A stretch of DNA of 64,000 nucleotides from Glaciecola sp048820975 (GTDB lineage Bacteria; Pseudomonadota; Gammaproteobacteria; Enterobacterales; Alteromonadaceae). This document shows, one piece after another, positions 7,953 to 17,778 of the stretch. The notes beneath the pieces are model-generated. The model saw only the letters and a list, made by a program, of their open reading frames with translations, made no database searches and had not been told where the DNA came from. The stretch covers positions 434,001 through 498,000 of the forward strand of contig NZ_JBMEUF010000002.1 in NCBI RefSeq assembly GCF_048820975.1, read 5' to 3'. Made by a program: the position numbers and the translations under genes. Numbering within the stretch: the first letter of the stretch is position 1; each line of letters opens with the position of its first letter.

Positions 7953-10937
7953 ATGAAATGTAATCAAAATTGGTTCAAAAGAAAGAAACTTGCGCAAGCT
8001 ATGGCTTTCGCTCTAGCGAGCTCAACGGCCGTTGGTATTAACGCTCAAGAAACTGACTCGAGCGAAGCGGAAGCTCAAACGGAAGTTCAAAATACACTTG
8101 AAAAAATAACTGTAGTTGGTTCACGTATTCGCCAAGGCGGATTTGATGAGGCGCGCCCTGTTGATATTATTATGGCTGATACGGCAATAAAACAGGGTAT
8201 AAGTGATCTAGGTGGCTTGTTAAGAAACTCAACTATTGCTGCTGGCTCAAGCCAGGTAACGGCAGCTACCTCTACCGCGTTTGTTGAAAATGGCGGTGAA
8301 GGTGTACAAACCATAGGTCTTCGTGGTCTTGGGGCAAACCGAACGCTCGTTCTTTTAAATGGTCGTAGAGCTGGCCCAGCTGGTACTCGTGGTGGAGTGT
8401 CGGCGTTTGATTTTAACACACTACCTTTATCTATGGTTGAGCGTGTTGAAATTCTTAAAGACGGTGCGTCATCTGTTTACGGTTCTGATGCGGTTGCCGG
8501 CGTAATAAACATTATTACTAAGAAAGGCGATGGCGGTGAAATTGAAGCGTTTATGTCACAGCCTCAAGATTCAGGCGGCGAATCATTTCGCGTAAGTGGA
8601 ACATACGGACAAACATTTGATAACGGCTCTTTTAGAATTACAGCCGACTACTCTAAACAAACTGAACTCGCTAAGGGCGACCGTGATTTTTACAATTGTG
8701 GTGAGCAATATACCTTCGACCCAGATTCTGGCGAGCGCGCAGATATTATAGACCCAAGAACAGGTAAAGCTTGGTGTAATGACTTACTTTGGGGACATGT
8801 TTGGTTATATGATTACCAAGATGGCGATACCGACAACGTACCCGCTGGCGCCAAAGCACAATATGATTATGACGGCGACTTAGGCAACTACTTACCTGCT
8901 TTGGAAACTGGGCAGCCAGGTCAAATTAGTATGCCTGACGGTTGGTATTTAGTGAACTACGACCCTTTATCTGACAGCGTAACTAATGCTGACCATCCAT
9001 TCCAAGATCAAGAGTCCCTTGTACCAGAAATTGAAACTATTTCAGTTTTTGCGCAAGCTGATTACGCACTAACTGATAACATAGACGTATATGCCGAGGC
9101 TTTGCTTAACCGCAGAAAGTCACAAGCGAATGGCTATAGACAATATTGGAGTTATAAATATAACGAAGATTTTTTCGCTACAGATTCACTATCAGAAGGC
9201 TGGACAGGTTCGCAATGGTTAAGCCCAACAGCAATAACTGATCATTCAGATTCTGGCCAAACTGTTGACTACAGCCGCTTCGTGTTAGGTGTAACGGGTG
9301 ATATAAATGCTGATTGGTATTTTGATGCCTCTGTGCAAAGATCTCGTAATGACGGTGATTATTACAACGATATTATTTATGATGACTCTATCACAGACCA
9401 AAACTTTGCAAGTGGCTCGTGCGTAGGTACACAAACTTCTGTACGCAACGTTGATTGTGTTGACGTACCGTGGTTGTCTCCTGATTTGTTAAATGGTGTT
9501 GTATCAGACGAAGTAAGAAACTTCTTATTTGGGCGTGATTATGGCAATACGGTTTATAAGCAAACTACGTTCGAAGCTTTTGCCTCAGGCGCTTTGTATG
9601 AGTTACCTGCTGGTACGGTTAATGCGGTAATAGGTGCGTCATACCAAACTGATGAAATTGTTGACACTCCTGGGGAACAAACATTGTTATCAAATGTTTG
9701 GGGCTCATCAGCAGCCGGCATTACAAAAGGTAAAGACAACACCACAGCCGTATTTGCTGAGTTACAAGTACCTATTTTAGAAGGTGAGTTTTTAGTTCAC
9801 AGCCTAGATTTAGACTTGTCAGCACGTTACACCGACGTAGATTCTTTTGGCGATGACACCACATTCAAAGTAGGCCTAAATTGGGCAATTACTGACGAAT
9901 TCCGCTTAAGAGCCATTCGAGGGACTTCATTCCGCTCACCTGCCTTGTTTGAATTATATCTTGCTAACCAAAGTAGCTTCTCTGGACAACGTTCAGTTGA
10001 CCCATGTATTAATTGGGGAACTAACCTCGATAGCAATGCAATTACACAAACAACGGCTGATAACTGTGCAGCTGATGGTATAGCATCTGATTATGCAGGT
10101 GGAGCAATTTCTGCCACTATATTTACTGGTGGTGGAGCTGGCGTACTTGAAGCAGAAACCTCGGTATCTAGAACATTAGGTTTCATATACACCGCCAATT
10201 GGGCTGATTTAAACTTCTCAGTAGACTGGTTTGATATTGAAATAAAAGGCGAAGTTGACCAGTTAGGTGCTGCGAACATAGTAAGTTTATGCTACGCATC
10301 TGAGTTCTTTGGTTCTGACCCATTGTGTGACCAGTTTGACCGTGACCCAGGTGATCAGCGTATTACGGAAGTGAGAGATAGCTTTATTAATATTGCCTCA
10401 CAAATCAACAAAGGTTACGACGTTGAGTTAAGTTATAGTGCTGATGTTGGCCCAGGTACTTTCACTTTCTATACTCAGCACACATTCCAAATAGAATCCA
10501 AACAAGCATTATTTGAAGATAACGTTATTGATACAAATGGTGAGTTTGGTGATCCGAAGCATGTGGCTAACTACACCTTTGGTTATGGCTTTGACAATTG
10601 GCTATTCAATTGGAATGTTAATTACGTAGGCTCTGTTTCAAACGAACAAAGCTATTTTGACCGCATTGGCGTGAATACCGCAACCTACAGAGGGCAAACG
10701 GTAGACGTTGTTCTACGTAGCGATAGCGTTATGTACCACAACATGTCGGTTGGATATGACTTTGAAGATGAAGGCGTACAATTAACAGCAGGGATTGCCA
10801 ATGTATTTGACGAAGCGCCACCACGTGTTACAACACTAAACTTAGGTGAAGTTAACTCGGTAGGTAATTCTTCATTTTATAGCCAGTATGATTCATATGG
10901 CCGTAGACTATTCTTAAATGTGTCGTATAGCTTTTAA
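7953..10937 (+). CDS. TonB-dependent outer-membrane receptor, large (peptide-type locus), copy 1
   Basis: The 994-residue product has a signal peptide (to about residue 31), a TonB-box-like segment EKITVVGSR at 50-58, a plug domain (IGLRGLGANRTLVLLNGRR, VERVEILKDGASSVYGSDAV, GVINIITKKG) and a C-terminal barrel ending in FLNVSYSF with terminal Phe. GGGGAAG precedes the ATG. It is closely similar along its length to the receptor at 17779-20724, including a pair of cysteines in a loop after the second barrel strands. Neighbouring S9 peptidases suggest import of peptides or peptide-like compounds; that substrate is inferred. Confidence 0.93.
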   Translation: MKCNQNWFKRKKLAQAMAFALASSTAVGINAQETDSSEAEAQTEVQNTLEKITVVGSRIRQGGFDEARPVDIIMADTAIKQGISDLGGLLRNSTIAAGSSQVTAATSTAFVENGGEGVQTIGLRGLGANRTLVLLNGRRAGPAGTRGGVSAFDFNTLPLSMVERVEILKDGASSVYGSDAVAGVINIITKKGDGGEIEAFMSQPQDSGGESFRVSGTYGQTFDNGSFRITADYSKQTELAKGDRDFYNCGEQYTFDPDSGERADIIDPRTGKAWCNDLLWGHVWLYDYQDGDTDNVPAGAKAQYDYDGDLGNYLPALETGQPGQISMPDGWYLVNYDPLSDSVTNADHPFQDQESLVPEIETISVFAQADYALTDNIDVYAEALLNRRKSQANGYRQYWSYKYNEDFFATDSLSEGWTGSQWLSPTAITDHSDSGQTVDYSRFVLGVTGDINADWYFDASVQRSRNDGDYYNDIIYDDSITDQNFASGSCVGTQTSVRNVDCVDVPWLSPDLLNGVVSDEVRNFLFGRDYGNTVYKQTTFEAFASGALYELPAGTVNAVIGASYQTDEIVDTPGEQTLLSNVWGSSAAGITKGKDNTTAVFAELQVPILEGEFLVHSLDLDLSARYTDVDSFGDDTTFKVGLNWAITDEFRLRAIRGTSFRSPALFELYLANQSSFSGQRSVDPCINWGTNLDSNAITQTTADNCAADGIASDYAGGAISATIFTGGGAGVLEAETSVSRTLGFIYTANWADLNFSVDWFDIEIKGEVDQLGAANIVSLCYASEFFGSDPLCDQFDRDPGDQRITEVRDSFINIASQINKGYDVELSYSADVGPGTFTFYTQHTFQIESKQALFEDNVIDTNGEFGDPKHVANYTFGYGFDNWLFNWNVNYVGSVSNEQSYFDRIGVNTATYRGQTVDVVLRSDSVMYHNMSVGYDFEDEGVQLTAGIANVFDEAPPRVTTLNLGEVNSVGNSSFYSQYDSYGRRLFLNVSYSF

Positions 10938-10956
10938 TTATTAAGTTATGAAATGT

Positions 10957-10988
10957 AAAAAGGGCAATTGTTTAATTGCCCTTTTTTT
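10957..10988 (+). terminator. Terminator after TBDR copy 1
   Basis: A 13-bp perfect stem (AAAAAGGGCAATT / AATTGCCCTTTTT) with a 4-base loop and a T-run follows the receptor stop codon. The A-rich left arm also makes it usable by the convergent halogenase transcript. Confidence 0.9.
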
Positions 10989-11030
10989 ATATTCTCAATA
11001 CTAAAATCACCGTATTGTTAAGAAAATCAA

Positions 11031-12686
11031 TTAACCCCTTGCTGGCTGTTTTTCTAGTCTCCAACCATGTGGAACATAGGCTGGTGAGTACGTTTTCATG
11101 CCTAAATGAGCCTGTAACCATTTTACATGAGGCGGTAGATTCGATTTGGCACCGTATATACCCTCAATAATTGCATTGTGAATATTAAGCTTAGGACGAT
11201 TTTCACCGAAGCGTTCTTTAGCCTCTTGCTGCCAAAATCCCATGCCGAACAATATACATTGGTAACTTTGATGATTCCAAAGCTGCCCCGTATCCACAGG
11301 CTGCCTAATATCAAGTCCTTGATGCTCAGTACTTTTTACCTCGTTTTGGATTAATTCAAAACAACCATCTTCAAAGTCAGAATGCGTAGGCGGTTTAATT
11401 GTCCAGTAAGCTAATTTAGCTTTTAAACGCGGGTTGATATGCTCAGGTTTTTGCACCTCTTTCCAAAACGCCGTGTCGTCTCTTTTTGACAAGCAATAGT
11501 GCATATTAATGAAATCAAGAATTTCATAATAACGATTAGACAGGATTCTATTGTAGCGCGTGGAAAGCACTTCATTATGAGCGTCGTCAAAAGGAAAGTG
11601 TTCGGCTAGTGCAACTACACCTAAGTCAGATAGATACAAACCGGTTGATTCAAGTGGCTCAACAAATCCTGCTGACAAGCCAATTGCCACACAGTTACCT
11701 TTCCACGCTTGCTCTCTGCGGCCTACTTTAAAGTTCACAGTTCTTATATCTAAGTCTTCGCAGTTTTCGCCCTGATACTTTATTAGCTCTTTTTTCGCGT
11801 CTTCTTCGCTTATAAATTGACTGCTGTGAACATACCCCACAGAACGCCTATCTCTCATGGGAATATCCCAAACCCAGCCGTTGGAAAGCGCGGTAGCGGT
11901 AGTATAGGGCCTGACCATGCCTGGATAATGTGTATCATAAGGAACATGCATGGTAACGGCGCGATCACACAAAAGCCATTGCGAACAATCCTCAAAGCCT
12001 ACGTCTAATTGCTTTTCAATCAGTAAAGCCTTCGCACCGGTGCAATCTACAAATAAATCAGCTTCAAGCGTGTCACCATTATCTAACAAGACACTCTTAA
12101 TAGTAGTGCTATCTTTCATTTCAACGCTTTCAAGGTTTGCAAAAATATGCTTTACCCCACGCTTCGTTGAAAAATCTGTTAAGTAGTCTGCGAATTTTTG
12201 CGCGTTCATATGGTAGGCATATTGCAGCGGCGCTTTTTTCCCTGTTTGCCCCAGCGCTTTAGGAGCTAATCCCATTTCACACACTAGCGGCTGAATTGAA
12301 CAAGTTTCCATAAAGGGAATTTTTTGATCGCTCTGTAACCATTTCTCTGCACTATTATCTAAGGGCTGAGGCGTTAAACGTGAAAATGGATGATGATAAA
12401 AACTATGATCATTGTTCACCCAATTTACATACTTAATAGATTGTTTAAAGCTTGCTTGCGTTGCTCGCATAAAATCGAGTTCATCAACACCCACTACGGC
12501 TAACAAATGACGCATAGATGGAATAGTTGCTTCACCCACAGAAATCCTAGGGATATTAGGAGATTCAACTAATGTGATATTTACGCGTGGGGTTTCCCCC
12601 TTGTTGTTCAGTGCGCCATTAAGGTATGACGCTGTCATCCATCCTGCAGACCCGCCACCAACAATCACTAAATTGCGTTTTTTCAT
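11031..12686 (-). CDS. Flavin-dependent halogenase (tryptophan halogenase family)
   Basis: The 551-residue protein has every hallmark of an active FADH2-dependent halogenase: the FAD-binding GGGSAGWMTAS near residue 10, SVGEATIPSMR at 49-59, the hypohalous-acid-handling lysine at K81 (in FKQSIKYVNW), the WxWxIP motif at 271-276 and the catalytic glutamate E346 in FVEPLESTGLYL. These match PrnA/RebH residues K79 and E346/E357. The substrate is not evident; relatives embedded in TBDR loci are not known to act on free tryptophan. It lies 57 bases downstream of the sulfotransferase on the same strand, so they form one operon. No flavin reductase partner is adjacent. Confidence 0.93.
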   Translation of the reverse strand: MKKRNLVIVGGGSAGWMTASYLNGALNNKGETPRVNITLVESPNIPRISVGEATIPSMRHLLAVVGVDELDFMRATQASFKQSIKYVNWVNNDHSFYHHPFSRLTPQPLDNSAEKWLQSDQKIPFMETCSIQPLVCEMGLAPKALGQTGKKAPLQYAYHMNAQKFADYLTDFSTKRGVKHIFANLESVEMKDSTTIKSVLLDNGDTLEADLFVDCTGAKALLIEKQLDVGFEDCSQWLLCDRAVTMHVPYDTHYPGMVRPYTTATALSNGWVWDIPMRDRRSVGYVHSSQFISEEDAKKELIKYQGENCEDLDIRTVNFKVGRREQAWKGNCVAIGLSAGFVEPLESTGLYLSDLGVVALAEHFPFDDAHNEVLSTRYNRILSNRYYEILDFINMHYCLSKRDDTAFWKEVQKPEHINPRLKAKLAYWTIKPPTHSDFEDGCFELIQNEVKSTEHQGLDIRQPVDTGQLWNHQSYQCILFGMGFWQQEAKERFGENRPKLNIHNAIIEGIYGAKSNLPPHVKWLQAHLGMKTYSPAYVPHGWRLEKQPARG

Positions 12687-12742
12687 TCACTCTCACCGTT
12701 ACAACAAATGTTACTCAAGTCTCAAAATATGCTATTTGAGTA

Positions 12743-13576
12743 TTAATAATAGCCCAATAAGTTGCGTAAACCAGGCGCTGCATATTCAACCAGCTGCTTT
12801 TGCTTTTCAGGCAAAACATTCGGTATTTCAGTAATATTGCCCACTAAGTTCTCTCTTGCCGTGCCACTTTGTTTCCGATCGGCGCCAATCTTAACGCGTT
12901 CTTTCCAATCATTAGGTAAGGTCTGGTACCCAAGTATACGCAGTAGGTTCGCAAAAAACGTTTCAGCTTCGGGCGTATCGATATTTTGTAAATGGCGTAA
13001 AATATCTTCGTACCTTAAAAGTGTAACACCTGTACCTAGCCAAGCTACCGCATTGTGAGTATAGATTTCCTGTAGCGTTGGCGCTTTATTATGAATGCCA
13101 AAGATCATCATGTTTAAAACTTGTTCTAAGTTTACATTGGCATCTTTCAAATGGTCTAAAGAACCATGGAAAGTATCTGACAAGAAAAAACGTGCGCGTG
13201 CTAATACCCATGTAAAAGGATCTCGAACAATCACGATTTGCTTAGCACTACGAGTCGCAATGGCAGAGTCATCAGAGAATAACAAATGCCCCCAACTTAA
13301 AAATGGTGAACGTGCATCAAAGGCCTCTGTGTGTTGACGCAAAATAGGTATTTGAATAAACGCTTTAGAATATTGTTGCTCTACTGATACGAACATACGG
13401 CAAATATTGCGAATCAAATGCGTCCCGCATTTGGGAACTGAATTTAAAAACACCGGCTGCTGCAGAGCTTGATGTTTAAAATTTGCGCCGAGTTCATTAA
13501 GGTTGTCGGATTTTAGTGATATTTGCGGCATTGGCAATGACTTTATAATTATTATAAATAAATATGACTTTATCAT
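12743..13576 (-). CDS. Sulfotransferase-domain protein
   Basis: The 277-residue protein carries a PAPS-type 5'-phosphosulfate loop, NSVPKCGTHLIRN (about residues 45-57), and a 3'-phosphate-binding region IVIVRDPFTWVLARARFF (about 114-131) followed by LLRYEDIL. A late KIGADRKQSGTAREN resembles the RKGxxGDWKN segment. It therefore should move a sulfuryl group from PAPS to an acceptor. It has no signal peptide; M16 (13531) is an alternative start. It heads the operon with the halogenase and is divergent from the first S9 peptidase. The acceptor is unknown. Confidence 0.82.
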   Translation of the reverse strand: MIKSYLFIIIIKSLPMPQISLKSDNLNELGANFKHQALQQPVFLNSVPKCGTHLIRNICRMFVSVEQQYSKAFIQIPILRQHTEAFDARSPFLSWGHLLFSDDSAIATRSAKQIVIVRDPFTWVLARARFFLSDTFHGSLDHLKDANVNLEQVLNMMIFGIHNKAPTLQEIYTHNAVAWLGTGVTLLRYEDILRHLQNIDTPEAETFFANLLRILGYQTLPNDWKERVKIGADRKQSGTARENLVGNITEIPNVLPEKQKQLVEYAAPGLRNLLGYY

Positions 13577-13695
13577 AAATCATTTATAGCAACACCATAA
13601 ACGCGCAGTAAGTATATTTACAACTGAAGCATTAGCCGTTAACCTTTATTGCTAGAAAATATTTAAGTTAAATACATCGTTTAAAAGGAAACCCG

Positions 13696-15648
13696 ATGAA
13701 GTCTATCATTTTAGTATTGCTTCTATTGCTAGGATTTGCAGCAGAAGCGCAACAAAGCCCGCTTCCCCTAGAGCTATTTGTAAAAAAAGCCCAATTTAAC
13801 CAGTTAATCATTTCACCCACAGGGCAATTTGTTGCGGCATCAATGCTTAAAGATGATGGTAGTTCTAGCGTAGCCGTTTTTGACGTCAATGAGCTAAAAA
13901 TTACCGCTCAAATTGATTTTGTTCGCAATCAATTACCTTCCACCCTAACGTGGCTAAACGACGAACGAATAGGTATTCGAATAGGTAGAAAACTAGGTAG
14001 CTTTGATGCACCATTTTTGACTGACGAATATTACGCAATGAATGCAGATGGTAAGCGAAAAAAAAGTTTATGGGGCATCGCAAAGAAGGGAGGGCTCCTC
14101 TATAACCCCGATGTTAAATTGATGGGAATATTACACCTATTACCTGATGATCCAAAACGTATTCTTGTTTCTTCATCGGGTAATTCCGGTCGTAAAACCT
14201 CATCGTTCACTGAGGTCTTCGAACTAGATATCTATTCAGGAAGAAAATACAAAATCGCAACTGCTCCTATTCGCGGAGCACAAGTGTTGTCAGATCATAA
14301 TGCACAAGTTCGTTTTGCAGTTGCAGTTGACCCCGATGAAAACAACGTCATAAAAATGTTTTATCGCGATTCGAACCAAGGAGATTGGAAATTATCTGCC
14401 ACATCAAGCGCTCGAGAAGGCGTGCTTTCTCCTGTTGCATTCTCAAGTGACAACAAATATGTATACGCTTACAGCAATATTGAAAGTTCTACTAGAGGCT
14501 TAGTTAAGCTTGATCCTAAAACAGGCAAGCAAGAACTGATTTATCGTAATCCATTAGTTGATATAAATGGCATTCTACTTACCGAAGATTCTGAACTTGT
14601 TTCGGCTTTTGTATCGCCTGACTACAATATAAACGTAGCGGTTACTGACCATCCATTAAACAACATACTTGAACAGTTACAAAAGTTATTTCCAAAGGAA
14701 ACACTGAATATAACTAGTACAACGAAAGAAGAGAAACAAATGATTGTGTCGGTAAGTTCGGCTCAACATTCGCCTGACTACTACTTATTCGACACAACTA
14801 ACAATGAACTTCGCTATTTGGTGAGTAGCCGTGGGTGGATTGATCCTCAACAAATGGCAGAAGTTAAACCGTTCAGCTTAAAAGCACGCGATGGTGTTGA
14901 ACTACACGGTTATTTAACACTGCCACAAGGAAAAGAAGCTAAAGATTTACCCCTTATTGTGCATCCCCATGGTGGCCCTCATGGCCCTAGAGACTACTGG
15001 ACATTTACACCTGACGCACAAGTATTGGCCAGTAGAGGCTACGCTGTGTTACAGCTTAACTTTAGAGGCTCAGGTGGATACGGGCGAGAATTTGAATTTT
15101 CTGGCTATGGAAAGTGGGGTGCAGAAATGCAAGACGACCTTACCGATGCTACTTTGTGGGCAGTAGAAGAAGGTATAGCTGACAAAGAACGCTTATGTAT
15201 TTATGGTGCTTCTTACGGTGGGTATGCATCGCTAATGGGCGTAACTAAAGAACCTGATTTATACAAATGTGCAATTGGTTATGTAGGTGTTTACAGCTTA
15301 CCAATGATGTTTGAAGAAGGCGACATTCCAGGCTCCAAGTTTGGTAAAAACTATCTAAAGCAAGCACTTGGTGAAGATATGGAAGCGCTGAAAGCCAGGT
15401 CACCAGCATACAATGTTGATAAAATAAAAGCAGCGATTATGTTAGTGCATGGCGCAAAAGATCAACGCGTTCCTATTGAGCAGGCAGAATTTTTGGCGCA
15501 ACAATTTGATGCTATTAATAAGCCATATGAATGGCTTGTAAAAGACAAAGAAGGCCATGGATTTTATAAACCCGAGCATAATTTAGAGCTGTATAACAAG
15601 ATGCTTGCGTTTTTTGATAAACACATTGGTGAATCTAGTCAGAAGTAG
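13696..15648 (+). CDS. Exported S9 family (prolyl oligopeptidase-type) peptidase A
   Basis: The 650-residue product has a signal peptide (MKSIILVLLLLLGFAAEA), an N-terminal beta-propeller region and a C-terminal alpha/beta hydrolase domain. The catalytic triad is visible as S506 in GASYGGYA, D589 in HGAKDQRVP and H621 in EGHGFY; the oxyanion region is HPHGGPHGPRD. AAAGGAAA sits upstream of the ATG. Such enzymes cut short peptides in the periplasm. It is a paralogue of the peptidase at 15752-17710, arranged convergently. Together with the two TBDRs it implies uptake and trimming of peptides. Confidence 0.92.
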   Translation: MKSIILVLLLLLGFAAEAQQSPLPLELFVKKAQFNQLIISPTGQFVAASMLKDDGSSSVAVFDVNELKITAQIDFVRNQLPSTLTWLNDERIGIRIGRKLGSFDAPFLTDEYYAMNADGKRKKSLWGIAKKGGLLYNPDVKLMGILHLLPDDPKRILVSSSGNSGRKTSSFTEVFELDIYSGRKYKIATAPIRGAQVLSDHNAQVRFAVAVDPDENNVIKMFYRDSNQGDWKLSATSSAREGVLSPVAFSSDNKYVYAYSNIESSTRGLVKLDPKTGKQELIYRNPLVDINGILLTEDSELVSAFVSPDYNINVAVTDHPLNNILEQLQKLFPKETLNITSTTKEEKQMIVSVSSAQHSPDYYLFDTTNNELRYLVSSRGWIDPQQMAEVKPFSLKARDGVELHGYLTLPQGKEAKDLPLIVHPHGGPHGPRDYWTFTPDAQVLASRGYAVLQLNFRGSGGYGREFEFSGYGKWGAEMQDDLTDATLWAVEEGIADKERLCIYGASYGGYASLMGVTKEPDLYKCAIGYVGVYSLPMMFEEGDIPGSKFGKNYLKQALGEDMEALKARSPAYNVDKIKAAIMLVHGAKDQRVPIEQAEFLAQQFDAINKPYEWLVKDKEGHGFYKPEHNLELYNKMLAFFDKHIGESSQK

Positions 15649-15689
15649 TAAAAAGATTCTTCTTATGCTGAAATAATTCTCTGCACAAT

Positions 15690-15724
15690 AAAAAAAGGTC
15701 CTGAACTAGCCAGGACCTTTTATA
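15690..15724. terminator. Bidirectional terminator between the two S9 peptidase genes
   Basis: AAAAGGTCCTG / CAGGACCTTTT with a 7-base loop, flanked by A-tract on the left and T-tract on the right, lies between the converging genes. Confidence 0.9.
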
Positions 15725-15751
15725 AACTTACCAAACTTAAGCCTAAAATTG

Positions 15752-17710
15752 TTAATTAGTGTGCTTTTCTAAGAAAGCTAACATTTCCTGCCATCGTTCG
15801 ATGTTGTTATCTGGATTGTAAAAACCATGAGCTTCACCCTTTTTCATCATCCATTCATAAGGGTGGTTTCTTTCTTTAAGCGCATCTCTTAAAGCAAATG
15901 CGTGCTCTTTTGGCACTCGCACATCTTCTTCACCTTGAATGATAAAAATAGGAACTTTTATCTTATCAACATTTTTGATTGGATCTTGTTCGTCTTCTGT
16001 CTCGCCTTCAGGTAGAACATGTTTTAGATAATTCACACCAAATGCTGACTCTGGAATATCGCCCATTTCACGCATTAAATTTAAGCTATAAACGCCTACA
16101 AAGCCTATTGCACATTTGTATAAATCAGGCTCTCTAATTACGCTTTGGATAGCAGCGTATCCACCGTATGAAGCTCCATACACGCACATTTTATCTTCAT
16201 CAACAATGCCTTGCTCAACTAAAAACTGGGTGCCGTCTGTCATGTCATTTATCATCTCGTTGCCCCACTTTCTAAAGCCGGCAGTTTCGAAATTTAACCC
16301 ATAACCGCCAGACCCTCTAAAATTAGGTTGGAGCACAGCATAACCATGGCTAGCCAAGACTTTAGCATCTGGACTTAGGTCATATATGGTGTCGTAAGGT
16401 CCGTGTGGACCACCATGGGGCATTAATACAAAAGGTAAATCTTTAGCCTCCCTATCTTTAGGTAGGGTTAACAAACCAGTAATAGTCATGCCATCACGGC
16501 TTTTGTAGCTTACAATTTGCGTAGTTGGTATGGCATTTTTCTTCAACCATGGGCGGCCTGGTGTAAGTACCGAAAGTTTCCCTTGTTTACTATTATAAGA
16601 ATAGAACATGGGCGGGTGATTGGCAGAAAAGGTGCTAAGAATAATCTGGCTATTATCTTTAGTTGCTGAAGTAATAAATACAGATTGATTCTTGAATGTA
16701 CTGCTAAGTCTTGCAATCAACTCTTGGTTTTTTGGATTTTTTACCTCATCTAAAAATAAAATACCTGTATCAGTGTGCTCATATACACCGCCGACTATTT
16801 CATCCATTGTGCCACCGGCAACACTCATAATAGGTAAAAGATCTGACTTGGGATGACTTAACAATACTTCGTGTTTTTTTGTTTTAATGTTAAAGGTAGC
16901 GATTGCTAAGGTATCAGTTTCAAAATTACTTAAGCCAATAAGTGTTTCATCATCATCTAAAAAACTAATGGGGTTGAAGTTACCTACGTATGTTTCACGC
17001 TCCAGTAAGGTTTCCCATTCAGAGTTCACATCTTGTCGAGCCAGTAAAACAACTTTGTTTCGATCTCCTCTTGGGTCAATACCTTGCGCTACAAGTGCCT
17101 CACCTTTTGAATTGGTCACTACGGTAGGTAAATTCCCGTCATACCCTCTAACAGGTATTCTACCCATAGCCTTTTTACGGCCATTACTTATCTTCATTTT
17201 ATAAAGATCTAAGAATGGCTCTGACGCCGTAAGGTCAAGGCTGAAAATTAACACTTGGTTTGGTTCGTCGGGTAAAATATCCACTATTGAAGAAAATCGG
17301 TAGTCTTTAGTTTTTGAACGTCTTCCTGTAAGAATACTTTTATTAGAACCATCGGCATCCATAGCAATTAGCTCACCAGTAGATACAGGCTGCTCGCGCG
17401 AACCAACTTCGCGTGCCATAGATAGCAACAAACGGTCATCATTAAGCCAGTTAAATGTACTAACTGACTCTTTACCCTTTCCTCGTGTAACCGATAAAAT
17501 TTTATTTTTACGTAAATCAAGAACGGTAAGGCTAACTGTTCCTTCTTCATTTCTTGACGTTGACGCCAAATACTCGCCCGTAGGAGATATTTTTACATCA
17601 GTAAATTGAGAAGGCTTCGCATAGGACTCTAGTACAGCTTTATTTGCGGTAGCGCCATGAGTCGCTAAGCTCGTCAGCAAAATACTTACTAACACAAAAT
17701 ATTTATACAT
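15752..17710 (-). CDS. Exported S9 family (prolyl oligopeptidase-type) peptidase B
   Basis: The 652-residue protein has a signal peptide (YKYFVLVSILLTSLATHGA) and the same two-domain layout as peptidase A. The triad is S514 in GASYGGYA, D596 in GEEDVRVP and H628 in EAHGFYNP; HGGPHGPYD forms the oxyanion region. AAGGAAA precedes the ATG. It follows the second TBDR on the same strand after a hairpin, so it can be expressed by read-through at a lower level. The likely role is periplasmic peptide cleavage. Confidence 0.92.
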   Translation of the reverse strand: MYKYFVLVSILLTSLATHGATANKAVLESYAKPSQFTDVKISPTGEYLASTSRNEEGTVSLTVLDLRKNKILSVTRGKGKESVSTFNWLNDDRLLLSMAREVGSREQPVSTGELIAMDADGSNKSILTGRRSKTKDYRFSSIVDILPDEPNQVLIFSLDLTASEPFLDLYKMKISNGRKKAMGRIPVRGYDGNLPTVVTNSKGEALVAQGIDPRGDRNKVVLLARQDVNSEWETLLERETYVGNFNPISFLDDDETLIGLSNFETDTLAIATFNIKTKKHEVLLSHPKSDLLPIMSVAGGTMDEIVGGVYEHTDTGILFLDEVKNPKNQELIARLSSTFKNQSVFITSATKDNSQIILSTFSANHPPMFYSYNSKQGKLSVLTPGRPWLKKNAIPTTQIVSYKSRDGMTITGLLTLPKDREAKDLPFVLMPHGGPHGPYDTIYDLSPDAKVLASHGYAVLQPNFRGSGGYGLNFETAGFRKWGNEMINDMTDGTQFLVEQGIVDEDKMCVYGASYGGYAAIQSVIREPDLYKCAIGFVGVYSLNLMREMGDIPESAFGVNYLKHVLPEGETEDEQDPIKNVDKIKVPIFIIQGEEDVRVPKEHAFALRDALKERNHPYEWMMKKGEAHGFYNPDNNIERWQEMLAFLEKHTN

Positions 17711-17728
17711 AGCTTTTTTCCTTAGATA

Positions 17729-17758
17729 AAAAAGCTCCCATATAAAGGGAGCTTTTAG
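17729..17758 (-). terminator. Hairpin between TBDR copy 2 and S9 peptidase B
   Basis: AAAGCTCCC / GGGAGCTTT with a 7-base loop; read leftward it ends in a run of T. It would uncouple the receptor level from the downstream peptidase. Confidence 0.8.
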
Positions 17759-17778
17759 TTTTGAACATTAACTACTTA

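Noticed and set aside
8087..8419. Minus-strand ORF inside TBDR copy 1
   Set aside because: It is a mirror frame of a strongly conserved plug domain; no independent coding signals.
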